From Ooceraea biroi (Eukaryota; Arthropoda; Insecta; Hymenoptera; Formicidae), in assembly GCF_003672135.1 (NCBI RefSeq), contig NC_039509.1, positions 6,076,001 through 6,140,000 of the forward strand: DNA of 64,000 nt. Direction: 5' to 3'. Positions 13,331-25,600 of the stretch are shown here, one piece after another. Position numbers and translations under genes: made by a program. Below the pieces are notes generated by a model, which saw only the letters and a list, made by a program, of their open reading frames with translations, was not told the origin of the DNA and did no database searches. Position 1 is the stretch's first letter. The number at the start of each line of letters is the position of its first letter.

Positions 13331-15522
13331 ATACATAATTTAATTTTTATATTAAATACTAAACAATGTACTTTCAATGTCGGAATAACAGTTATCCCTC
13401 TGAAAATTGCTCAGACGTATTAATATGCTATTTATGTTTCCAACGAGCATGCGAGTATGTAAAGTACATGACTGTTCATAACGTGATGAAGATCAGCTAC
13501 TACTTCAAGATTTAATAAAACCAAAATGTTGCTGAAGACAATGTCATTCGCGAGTAGTCGAACGATTACGACGAGCGTCGTTACGGAGTACCCATACAAC
13601 GTTAACGTTTGCACCCGCGTTGGTTATTCCTCTCCTTGGCGGGGATGGCACGCGTTTGAAGCGGCTGGCTTTCAGCGGGCAGCAACGGCGGCATCATCCG
13701 CGCAAACAAACGCGGAAACTATCGCCAACTAAATGCAAGGGTTGCAGGGCAAATATGCACGCGGCAACTTAACGTGCGCATACACACGTATACCTATGCT
13801 GCATCCCGCGCCCAACGCCCATACCGTAAACAGTTCTAGAAACTTTAATTAAAACCCTCTAGATACAGGTAATTAACTCACTCGGCTCGTTTTACCGAAC
13901 AGCCTCCTCCCTCCCTGTCCTCTCTTACTCCCCCCCCCCTCCTCCTCCTTCCGTCCCCGTGGCGCCGTAAGACTCTCACATTACGGAAACTATGAGACTC
14001 GTGTTCCTCATATTTTAATTATTAATTAGGTACGACTTTCTTTCACGTCTGCGGTTCGCCAATTCGCCGGTGCTCTATGAACCTCCTCATCGTGTACCCC
14101 GTTTTTTCTTTTTTTGTCTCTCTCCCTCGCTCTGTTCGCGTCCGCCGGGTTTTATCGAATGCTCATTTAAACAGCAATCCACCCTCTTTCCCCCCTTGAT
14201 ACGACCCGGATTAAACTCGATGCTGGCTTCCGCTCGCGAGGCTGCTTTCACGGCGCAAACACGCGCCGACATTAACTTCCTAGAGGGGTGGCGAAAAGAT
14301 CGGGTTCACGCGACGGCGGTGCTTTCCGCGAGCTGTTAGGCAAGCAAGGCGGGATGCGCGAAGGAATGGCAGATGGGATTATGACGGTGACGGAAGAAGT
14401 ATTATTCGATACAGATACGTCTCACTCTCCTTCTCCGGTAGGCGTGTTGCTTTCCGGAAATTCGCTCGTCGCGAGGCATCGAGATGTCTCCGCCAGTTCT
14501 TCTCGATCAGCAAAGCGACAGAGTAATTTATATTGATAATTAAGCAGCAACGATTAACTCACGGATAAGCGTAAACGACGCTCGGTTCCAGAGTGTGAGT
14601 GATGTCGTATCAAAACTGGTCCTTTCGCTCCGTAGTTGGCGATTAATTTTCATCCCCCGAGGAGGGATATTTCCGTGTGATCGGTTTTACGCGACGCTCA
14701 GAGTGATGGAGATTTTTCTTGTTCAGTCGCTTTTGCAATCGCCACGTTCGCGTTACATTATTTACATAGCATAAATGCATCTCAATGCTCGCGAGAGCAA
14801 GCGGGGGCGGAAGGGTGGGATAGGGCACGCGGAACGTTAGAGTAAAGCGTTAAAGCGATAATGCGGATCGAAGTAAAGTGAGGAGCGTTGCGCGCACGCG
14901 GACGCGAAATTATCAAATTTGCATTCGATTTCCGGCCACTACGTCCTCGCCCCGATTGACAAACAAGAGCAGCCATGTCACCATCGCGCTTAATACAAGC
15001 GCCGGCATGCTGTTTAAATTACAGGTCGCGCAAATGGATCCGCCGGCGGAGGGTTATACGTGGAAGCGCGATGTCGCGTGTTTGGCCAGCTGTAGGTACG
15101 TCAAACTGGCAAAGCGACACGTGCCCGCGACACCTTGCTCCATGACGTTTGTTGCTTCTTAGCAAGCTCACATAACGCTAGAGATCCACCGAAACACCAG
15201 AGCCAGAGATATATGATTTCGTTACATCGTGTATCTTCTCTCTGCTTCCCTCTTTCTCAATGGCATATCTTGTATAACTTGCAAATGCCACTAATTTAAC
15301 GTACCCGTGTCATTCTTTGAAGCACTTGAAACACGTTCTTTTAGAGACAAATGATATTTAGTTCTTAATTCAAATCTGTGAATTTGAAAACAGCGCTTGT
15401 ACATGTGCAGAGAATAATAAATAATAAAAATCATCGCTATATATAAAAATTATTTAAATATAATGTATAATTAAAAACGAATATTATAATCTACATAATT
15501 ACTTAAAAACTTGTTGACCAAC

Positions 15523-15556
15523 TAACACGATAATTTCTTTATTAATTATCGTGTTA
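15523..15556. repeat. Perfect inverted repeat, 13-bp arms, 8-nt loop
   Basis: TAACACGATAATT and its exact reverse complement AATTATCGTGTTA are separated by TCTTTATT. It could form a hairpin in DNA or RNA. No neighbouring gene explains it as a terminator; it may be the core of a small decayed element. Confidence 0.75.
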
Positions 15557-18259
15557 TAATAATACTTAATTTAGCGGAAGCTTTGAAACATGAAACATAC
15601 GATAATCACGAGCGCGTTTGTAAATACCGTTCTAAAAGCAATATGCCACAAACTAAACCTAAACGAACTTTATCGGAGAATTTTATTTCTTTTGATCGGA
15701 GGTTTCTAGTTGCAATCATCGAGCTTGCCGACCTATGCGCTCAATTCGAGCGGCATCAGACTAGTACGTTCGTTTTACGTTGTCCGCTTTGAGCGCACTT
15801 AATCCGCAAACTCTCTGTACGCTCTGTGCGATTTAGAGTATTTCGAAAAAAGGCTATTTTATCAGCGGAAAACACAGGAAATGCAGGTCACGCCTGGAGC
15901 TTCTGAATGCGCGCGATGTGCAAGTTTTGGAAAATAATCAGATTGAATGATACACACACACGTGGTGTCGCATAATGATATAAGCATCACGAGACGTAGA
16001 ATCGATACGGATACGACATAAAGCCTTGTGCAAATAAATTCTGCTTGGCGCGTGTTCAATCTCGCATCGGATGCTGTGAAAGTAATCGATCGTGAAGAAC
16101 GTAATGTTCAACAATTCTCATCAGAGTGTGCCATATGCAACTGCTGCGGCTTTAGCATGCCATTTACCGATGTATCCGAGTGCATTTATTCCGCTACTAA
16201 ATTCCTCTGTGCCTTTGAAGAGAACGTGGCTTGGGCCATTTCGGGAGAGGGCTTTGCCAACGTAACCAGCTAAACCGCGAGGACACCGCAAAGCTAATCG
16301 CGGTTGTACGTGACCGTGCAATAAAGAACGTCGACTGAGTGTTACATCGTGTTCGCCAACTTTATCCGCGGACCTGGCTGCGGCAAGATGGATCTGATAC
16401 ACAGAGAAAGCGCGGCTCCGCACACTGAACTTTTGTTTCGCTTGCGGGGAACGTAGTCGATATGATTATCGCGTATAAAATGAACACGATAACTTATAAC
16501 CGTGGAAACTTAAGGGAAATCCTTTAACAAGAGCATCTTTTGTCAGACGAAAATCGAATGTGGACAGGATCCCACGAGGATCGGAGATCGGCACGCGCAA
16601 TCGTTGCATCCGCGATCGCGTAATCGTGCGGCGCAACATGTGCAATTCTGATGCGTTTTAAGCGCGTTACGAGTACGTACGAGTGCGTTCTGAGTACGTT
16701 TTGCGCGATTACAACTAGCAGAACGAAATGCGTACGTAGACGTAAGACAGAGACGTTTCGCCACCACGATAAACATACCTCGCTAAACGCAATTTCCGGT
16801 AAAAGTGAGCGCACGTGGTAATCATATTGCGAACACCGTAATTTACAGAGTTGTGAACGAAGCCAACGAAATTATAGTTGTTCAGGGGAACAAGAACTCT
16901 AAAACGGGGTTAGTCCAACGGGCTCGTTAAAAGTCGGGTTTCACGCTGCAGCGCATCGCAGAAATGCTGATACCTCCTCGTGCGTTCTATGTAACTTGCC
17001 GTGGCGGTATATAATATGCTGTATATCTACAGACATCTATCCGCGCTGTTTTATTTCAAACACTATTATGAAATAACGATTGAAGGTTGAAGGGGCATAC
17101 TTGAATATGTAGGCCGTCGTTAGAAAATAACGGCAAATCAGGAACAAACGCGTGGAAATTAAAACGCGTATTTCGCTGCTCGCAGCTTACCGTGGTTGAA
17201 ATTAACAATTTAATTTCCCGACATCACGCCTGCTTCACTTGTTTATTATCGCATATTGCACAGTGTAATATCAACGGGTACGTCCTTAAAAACGTTTCTT
17301 TCGCAGCTCCGCGACAACGCGACATCACAGAATCGCAACGAAATATTGTTGAATCCGTTCTTCAAGCTTCTTTCAACTTGAATGCCGCTTAATACGCTTT
17401 GAATCGCTCGAAACACTCGGGAGTTCCTTTTAACTGCAATTTGCACTGCAGTTCATTAGCGGAAGCGGACGGAATAACGTATCGCCGAAAAAAGAAGGTG
17501 TCTTTCCCTTGAGTCGGATTCGCGCCGAAACAAATTGCATGCGATAAGCGGATGCGTCTCGGTAGTCCAGCGTTAATTAAAATCCAGCAATCTCGATAAA
17601 TCAAGATGAGATGACCGGAACTTAACGGTTTATAGGATGAAGGTAATTTTTGCAAAGCTCGCTCAACGTCTTTCTCTTTGTTGTTTCTTTTATTTCGACT
17701 GTCTGTCGGAGCACGATACGTGTCTGCGGGGAATAAAATTGCACATGCTGTAAGAAAGGAGGAAAGGAGGAGCAGGATGCACGACGGGATGCGTTATGAT
17801 TAGAATAAGGCGACGCATTTTTTATGCCGTTGCGATAACTCTTATTTCGCGTTACAACGATTCTCATCTCGATTATCAACATCGCATCTCCTCGATTCGC
17901 TCGCTCGCTCACTCGGGTTCACCGGCTGAACTTCACCCTCGGTTTACTGCCTCGCAGCGTTTCCGTCACATCTCGTGCGCGTACACGCTACTCGCGCCGA
18001 CTCGCTCGCGGCTCTTCTATTATCCGCAGCGACGATCGCTGGCGGCACCTTTTGTCTTGACTTTTATATACCGTCATTTTTCAAGCTTACACTTTAATAA
18101 CGCCGCGCACAATTCGAAAGTACCTTCCGGTAAGCATTTTCCGCGTGCGAATGAGTCCGCCCGTCTCGTTTGAAGCAGAGGTCGTCAAAAGAAAGTTGCG
18201 TTGTTTCGCGACATAATAACGCTATACGGGACGCAGAGCAGTGACTGCAGCATACTTGT

Positions 18260-18325
18260 GTGTATATATATATTCTATATATATAATGTATATATATCTA
18301 TTATATATATATATATATATATATA
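18260..18325. repeat. Interrupted (AT)n microsatellite cluster
   Basis: A run of TATATA blocks broken by TTC, AATG and CTAT, ending in about twelve uninterrupted TA units. It lies inside an otherwise CpG-rich region. Confidence 0.8.
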
Positions 18326-21300
18326 GTCTTTGAATAACAATAAGAAGAGAAGACGTGCTCTGCATTTGTTGCATGCGAATGACTCTTTGGAGTACGCCGT
18401 TTATAGAATACTCGCGCGGGTAGTCGCGAGTCTTAATTTCGCGCGAGGCAGCTTCCGATTCGCGGAGCGGGGGGGAATACCGTTCGAATCACCGTGGAAT
18501 ATCGTTTTAAAGGGAGGGCTCGTAAAAAGTAGAACGCACGAACGTTCTGAACGATGCGCACAAAGTGAATTTTCCTGACTACGAATCGCGCGAATCGGGC
18601 TCGAATTCCATCCGAGAGCGGTCGGCGCTCCCTCGCTCGAGCTAGCGCGAAAAACGATGTCGAGTGCCTCACGAACAAACGCGTCCGTTCGCACGCGTGT
18701 GTGCACCCTCGCGGGAATAAACTTAATTCGCGTCACGGCGGGCCATCGGGACCACCGCATGGTCGCCGCGTAGGAATGGTCGCATGGTCAACACTGCCGG
18801 GGAAATAGTTTCGAACTTTGCGGAATAGGTCGTCTGATAAACGACGCAGACGTATCTTCTGCGCGGCGCATTGGCCGCTCCGGTCATCGGAATAAAAGCA
18901 ATCGAAAGGGGCACGAAGCCGGTCAGCAAACGGACAGCGCCGTTGTCGCGACTCGGACAGCAATATATAGGTCTTTAACGAGGTGCATCGCCGATCGCGA
19001 TGATATCTCAGTTAATTGCCGGTTAGTCGCACACGACCAGCTGCTCGTCCCCTTGCAGGAGCTTCCGTTTGCTTTATTCCCAATCCAGATTGCTTCATTG
19101 TCATTTTATTGATTCTGCGCGGCATCTCGACACGAATCGATCGCGAATTAAATCTAGATTGGGCGACGCCGATTGTTTCGCCAAATTGGGAGGTCAATTG
19201 TCGTGACGAGTATCGTGCATCGCGAACGTGTATTTTCAACAATATTTTCTATGAAAATGCATGTCTTCTTGCACGTGTCGTTTTATTGGTTTTTGGCGTT
19301 TGGTTCTGCGCAGCCTTTTGAGAATACATAATGTTTTATCGTAACGTATGATCACGTATCTGCATTTAGACACGTGAATATGCGTAGATATGGAGATTGA
19401 ATAATTTGAATATTGCAATCAGTTACGTACAAGTCAATTGCTGCGCTACATTATACCGGACATATAATGTTTCATAACGTACAGGTCAGGTGTGCCAAAA
19501 GCGATAGTGTTCATAATATTCTGACGCGAATGTAACGTTTTATCAGCTAATAAGCATATTCTTCGAAGTGCATTAATATTGATGCATAATAATAATAATG
19601 TATTAGGATGATAACACATTCGAGATTGTTAAATATCAAACGGAATCATTTTGTATGCGCATGATGTACAAATAATGTCGATTAAATATCATAAATGATT
19701 ACAAATATTTATTGAGAAAACCAATGTGTTATTCAATGCGCACCGATATTGCTCATGTAAAAATCACGGCGTAACAGGGCCGATGGACGCAAATCTCGGG
19801 CGTTTGTGCGGTTAAACAAACGCTAATGATTCAGGCAATGGACGAGAACTCTGCATCGATCGTTACGCCTTCGGAACGGCCGTCTTAAGAGCGGACTTCG
19901 TGAGTCCCATTAGAATATTCCGGAGATAAGACTACCGAAATGACCGTAATTAAGCTCACGAGGCAGGAAGCCGGACGCAGGAAGTTGCTGCCGCCACTCC
20001 GACGATCGCGTCGATATCGAATCGACCGCCGACCGAAAATTACGAGTTGGCTCCGACGAAGAGAAACGTCAAAGGAAACGCGGCGGCTCCTCCGCGAAAA
20101 CGATTGTCAGAGTGTGAGAGGGCATCGGGGAGCCTGCATTCGGAAGCTCGAAGGATGAGGAGGCGAACTGTCCGAGGATCGGGCACAATCGCCAGTGGTC
20201 TCAGACCAGGAAACGGAAAGACGGATGCTACGATATCTTTTGGATACACGAGAGACTTGAGGAATCGCGCGAGAGATAGCGCGATTCTAATGGCGCGAGG
20301 GTACAACGGGGGTAGTCCTTGAATCTTGGCGTGCCAGCAGCGGCAATAAATCAAACGCTTTCTTATTCGTATCCCGAAGCGATGCGCCATACACGAGGGA
20401 CTGCTTTTTATGCTTTGTGCAAGCGTGTCGTCCCCGTGCGGTCTCGGTTCTTACGTTCGATCTTCCGTGTATCTTCTGCGGATTGCTGTGAGACCAACGA
20501 CCTGTGACATGAAATTGAGGTCCGTTCGCAGATCTCGATAATTTGTCAAAGAAGTAAGAAATGGACAGATGTTTAAATAAATTTTTCTTTGATCAACGGA
20601 GATATTTAAAATCTATAAATTATTTTATTCTATATAAGATCCATTAATATAAAATTGTTATAAAATCTTGATTCTACAAATTTCTTAACATGGATGGACG
20701 CTGTAGCAGCTAAAAATATATTACAGAAAAACGCATCGACAAAATCGATCGATCGTGCGCGCACGACCGGCGATTTATGTCTTTATAAAAGTTTGTATTC
20801 CACCTCCTTGTCGTGATAAATTCTTCGATAACTTTGACGAAGCTGGCTTATTGTGTGTCGCCGTGCTGCATACACTGTACTATCCTCCGACCATATAGTG
20901 CAAGTTTCCTAGGCGCCATCATATTTTATAAACATTCTTTTAAGTGGATCTGAAAAGTCCCATTAAGGCTAAAAGGCTAAAAACGTGGGCAGGAAGATGT
21001 GGGTCACTGCCGTCGTATCTTAGATCGATACGTTCGTGTATATGTGCCTCTGTGTATGCGTGTTAAACGTATTAGAAAATTTTACGAGAGATTGGAAAAG
21101 CTGAAATTTACTTTACTAATCATCGAGAATTATATCCACGTGCAATATACTTTTATATAACCGCACTTGTACGGTAATTGATCTAAATCTAAAAGGTGTG
21201 AGATTACATTTATGAAGATGTATGTAACTCGCAGAGGAGCCAAGTATTACACACATATTACGTGTTAATTGTCAGAAAATCGCTGATATTATTTTATATT

Positions 21301-22215
21301 ATGTAATAAAATAATTATACCATAAATCTCGCAGGAGCTTGCGGTCGTATGGCGAACCTTTAATCTTCTGTGCAAGACACTAGTTCGGTCTGTGTCTAAC
21401 TACAAAGAACTTCCATAACTTACTTGTTTGAGGTTTCGTCCGGAAAAGCGTTATGGATAACGAACATTAAGAAGTATGGTATATGCAGCTGAGCGTTACG
21501 TAATATAATCACGCCGCGGAAAGCGCGTGCATCTAATTTAGGCGTATCCAATCGCGGCTAATGCGTTCGATAACTTCATAGGCAGATTTCGCAGCGCATT
21601 TTCCTATTACTATTGATGATGATGTGAAAATATTGTTGAAACTTTTAATATGGTATGAACTTTAAACAAACCACTCGTTCCGTTCGTTCAAACTTTATCT
21701 ACAAAAGAGGAGGAGACTTCCATCACATCATCCTTTAATATGACATGTTATGCGAAAATGCATAAAATATCACTCAGCGAAATCATATTATGCATATTAA
21801 TAATAAAAAAACGCTAATAACAGTATTTTTTTATGAAATTAGGTTTCTCTAATGAAATATACTTATGTTAACTGCAAACTACATGTTATCTACATTTTAA
21901 TAGTTGATAGAATGGATCATAGTTTGCTTGTGGCTGATAAAATAGATATCCTGGATAATACCGTCTTCTGGTAGTTCTGGTACTGGTATATACTGGTACA
22001 TAGCGAAGTATGAAATCGTGCAGCTTGCAAATTTTAGCGAGCTTTATTTGCACCGGTCGGCAAAAATATATACTTTCACTCATCTTCCATCGATACATTT
22101 CCCATCTATGATATCCAAAATTATTTATTCAAGAGTACGCAAAGAATAGATCAACATCAAGAATATCAATAACTCACAATTTTACGTTAAACTTTAATTC
22201 AGAAATATCAAAAAT

Positions 22216-22297
22216 TTTTCTGGAGAACATTTTTATTTAAAGTATAATAAAAAATTTATCTGGGGAAGGTTTTCATTTAAAGACTAATAAGAAACAT
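22216..22297. repeat. Short imperfect tandem duplication (about 41-43 bp units)
   Basis: Two adjacent units share TTTCTGGAGAACATTTTTATTT / TTATCTGGGGAAGGTTTTCATTT and the tail AAAG-(TA/AC)TAATAA(A/G)AAA. They lie just past the 3' end of the dpr-like gene. Confidence 0.55.
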
Positions 22298-22331
22298 ACT
22301 AATACGCAGTAAATTATTTTAATATCAATAT

Positions 22332-22379
22332 TTTATTTTATTTATTTATAGTTTTATAATACACTGACACAGATTTATT
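22332..22379 (-). promoter_or_regulatory. Candidate poly(A) signals of the dpr-like gene
   Basis: On the minus strand there is an AATAAA at 22374-22379, about 170 nt past the stop. Three overlapping AATAAA copies lie at 22332-22346, about 200 nt past it. Position and motif suit the 3' end of the transcript. The area is AT-rich, so chance copies are possible. Confidence 0.4.
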
Positions 22380-22548
22380 CAACAGGTTGCGCTCATAATA
22401 TGACTGTCGTATATCGATCAAGAACACATATTATTGAGATCAAGGTACATTGTCGCAGATTACAGAAACGCCATCGAAATGCAAGTCGATGCACAAACTC
22501 GCATAATATATAATATAAACTTAACATCGGCATCTGTAAAAATCAGTT

Positions 22549-22679
22549 TCAGAATGAGTAACTGCGCCATATGTAGAGAAGAAAATAAGCAAATACGGTG
22601 CAGAACTCAGTGAAAACCATGTGACGATTGGTACACGCTGCATTCCACTGATCGTGATGGACAGCAGCTTGTTTCTCAC
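22549..22679 (-). CDS. dpr-like gene, terminal coding exon (hydrophobic tail)
   Basis: Acceptor TTTGCTTGCAG|GTGAG. The exon opens with GEKQAAV, close to the GEHPAAM run that follows Ig2 in many dpr proteins. A hydrophobic stretch with few charges (FTEFCTVFAYFLLYIW) follows, then the stop TGA at 22549-22551. The tail suits a GPI-attachment signal or a membrane anchor; the sequence alone does not separate these. Confidence 0.85.
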
Positions 22680-25600
22680 CTGCAAGCAAATAAGCGGTTA
22701 ACAAGACGTTTAATACAAAAAAATGTTTCGTTGAAATTATTTACATATTAAAGCAGTTTGAATTTAATTTTCTCACGTATAAAATTACATTACATAATGT
22801 TTCGAAAATGTTTTATATTTAAAAAAAATTTAATAATTTAAAAAAATAATATCTCTCGCACGATGGGCAGGCGCCTGTCGCAATTTACGTTTTGTCAGTT
22901 GCATATATTTGATAATTTTTTATTTAATTTACCATTTAGGACGTGAATGTGCACCGCGGTCGTGCTGAATTGGCTCACTGAGCACGTATATTCTCCGCTG
23001 TCAGTCTTTTTCGCTCGTTCGATATAGAGCTTCGTCACCACATCCTCGTTCGTCCTGAAAAATCGGTTTATGTTACTGTATTATTCAGAGTGTCGCTGTA
23101 CGTATACGCATGCAACATTTTCACGACATCTGCGCTACTAGTTCTCATCTCCTGAATTACGACAGTGAAAAATGAAAAATGTATTTAAAATATGTAAACG
23201 TTAGATAACATAAAATATGTACGTGTATGCCTTATGCAATTATTGATATCTTTATACGTAATAAGAAATATATTTAAACTACATATGCATAACTTATTGC
23301 TCATATTTTCACACGTTATAAAAAATACCCAATTATACAAATATATAATGTACTACATTTACGAAAAAGACAGAAGAAATAGATAGAAATAAAGAAACGA
23401 ATTACGATTAAACGATACAACTTGTTAACCGAACTTGCGTTTTTCGCTCGTCGTAGTCGCTCCTATAAAAGTGATAGAATTGGACAATTTGCTCCAGTTC
23501 TGTCTAACCGAAAGAAAAACAAGTTTTCAAAGTATCGTTCTCGAGGAGGATCAATCACAACGGTTGCATCGTACAGAGAGTACTAACGCTCGTCAACGCG
23601 TACACCCTCCGGGCTTAGAAGGTAACAGCACCGCTACGAGAGGATAAGAGCGACGATATGTAGCCCTTGTATATAGACAGTGCCTGCATACATGCGAGTA
23701 CACATGCAAATCGAGCCATACATCCATCCCCGGAAGCGCTCTCTTCGATCCATCGTCACTCACGATTTATGCTCACCCATTAATGTGATAAACGTTGACG
23801 TAATCCGGCAGCGCCTCGCTATTTTTCCGCCAGACCGGATACGGCACCTTTGAATCGGGGCAAGACGGCCGGACAATGCACACTAGCTCGATTCTGCTTC
23901 CGGTTTTGTAGTATCGATCGCGTAGCTCATGTCTGGCCTCGTCGATGATCCTGATATCCGGCGCTGTAAAATTCAATTCACAAATATTAAATTTATAATC
24001 GATAATTTTTTTTCTTCATTTTGAATTTTACATTCTTTTTTGTTTTCATCCTATATCCTGAATAAATTTCTCTACTTGATTATTGAAGTCCTAGTTATGA
24101 AAAATATAGAGTCGAATTGCATCACAAACTTCTTTCACACAGATCTCGTAATAAACAGTACTTGTTTTACATAATGTATACAATTTGTAATTAAACTGAC
24201 ATGAGAAAGTTTCCGAGACCAGAAGTTACCGTGCAGTAAGTGGCATGCAATGATATCGGTGTATGCGGGCGCGTTTGCTGATGCGAGTCCGGAAGTAAAA
24301 TAAAATAAACTTGCATCGCGCTTGCAACGAGCTACGCTACGTGATACAACTGCGGCTGGCTTGTTTCCGGGCGGAATACCGCGAGATTCTCTCACGGTAA
24401 TTGAATCTTTACGAGGGTGGAATTTAAATTCGCGACGACTGTCTCGTTTAGATACGTGCCGCGACAGCCGACAATTCGCGACGTACACTCGCGGATTCGG
24501 TGTCTCGGTAATGGAAAAACGATGCATGCATCCCCCGCGCGTGTGCCACCAACATCACCGGATTACGCACCGATGCCTCGTAATAATATATCACTCAAAA
24601 TTCATCCGCGGTACCGCCGTCACAGCTTTTCTGACGTTTCTTACATTCTCGTAAAAACGCGTGATATTACCGAGAACAGTGACGTTCGTGATCAGCATTC
24701 TTGGTGGATGCGTGTTCACTTGGCAGACGTAGACTCCGCGATCTTCCCTACGCACGCCAGAAATGGCCAATCTCCAATTGTTTGGATACTGGAAGCTCAC
24801 GCTGTACCTTGAGTCCGATATGTGGGTAGCATTACCAAGAGTTAGGAGGGACGCCCAATCTGTGTTCCGTCGTAGCCACATCACCTGTAACCCGCGGAAA
24901 CTTCTCGTCGATCATCTTGAGAGTTTAATGTTATCCAGCGCTATACGTAAATATGCTTTTCAGGTAATAGTGGAAACGATTAAACGCTATTTTATAACAA
25001 TAATAATAATAATGGTATCAGGACTGCAAAAGTTAAAGTATTATGTACATTTACATGATATTGATCTAATGGTATCATTATAATAATATGTATAACGTAA
25101 TAACGTACCTTCCTGCCGGAGAGCATAGCGACGCGACAATCAAGGAGGGCTGTTGCACCAAGATGCAATGCCACATTTTGAGAACCATTGATACCCTGGC
25201 CATCCGCATTCTCAAAATACGGATCCCAATCTGTGACGCGATGATGCCTCAAACGTGGAATTCGTAAAGGAGGAAGATTGACGATTATCTCTTCTAAAAC
25301 ATATTGTCATTAAACATTACATTTTTCTTTTTTTTATATTTTATATTTTATATTTTATACAAACATATTTTTATAGAGATATGTGTCCATAATGTCAGTA
25401 TTATAATGTTTTAAACCATTTACGTTGTTGCGCTTGGTCTTTAATTAATTTTTAAGTGGCGAGAGGTTTGCACCATTAAGAAATAATGTAGAAAGAGTGG
25501 ATTAATATTTTATCCGCGTTATTCAAGACAAAATCTTACCGTAATTCGAGGAAGAAAGGATAATAAAGATAAACATCATGACACGAAGAATGTTTTGCAG

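Larger units (their letters stand above)
9001..22200. other. Gene-poor region 2, downstream of the dpr-like gene
   Basis: No exon I can support. Sequence alternates between AT-rich DNA (10.2-13.5 kb, 15.2-15.6 kb, 20.5-22.2 kb) and CpG-rich DNA (13.6-15.1 kb, 15.8-20.3 kb). Polypyrimidine stretches occur at 11.08 and 13.90-13.95 kb, the latter with a run of about nine C residues and CTCCTCCTCC. Open readings up to about 125 codons here look like chance openings in CpG-rich DNA. Confidence 0.55.

Noticed and set aside
16121..16423. 100-codon minus-strand open frame ending GYIGKWHAKAAAVAYGTL
   Set aside because: The end looks protein-like, but I could not match it to any family and the opposite strand is open over much of the same span, so I do not call a gene.
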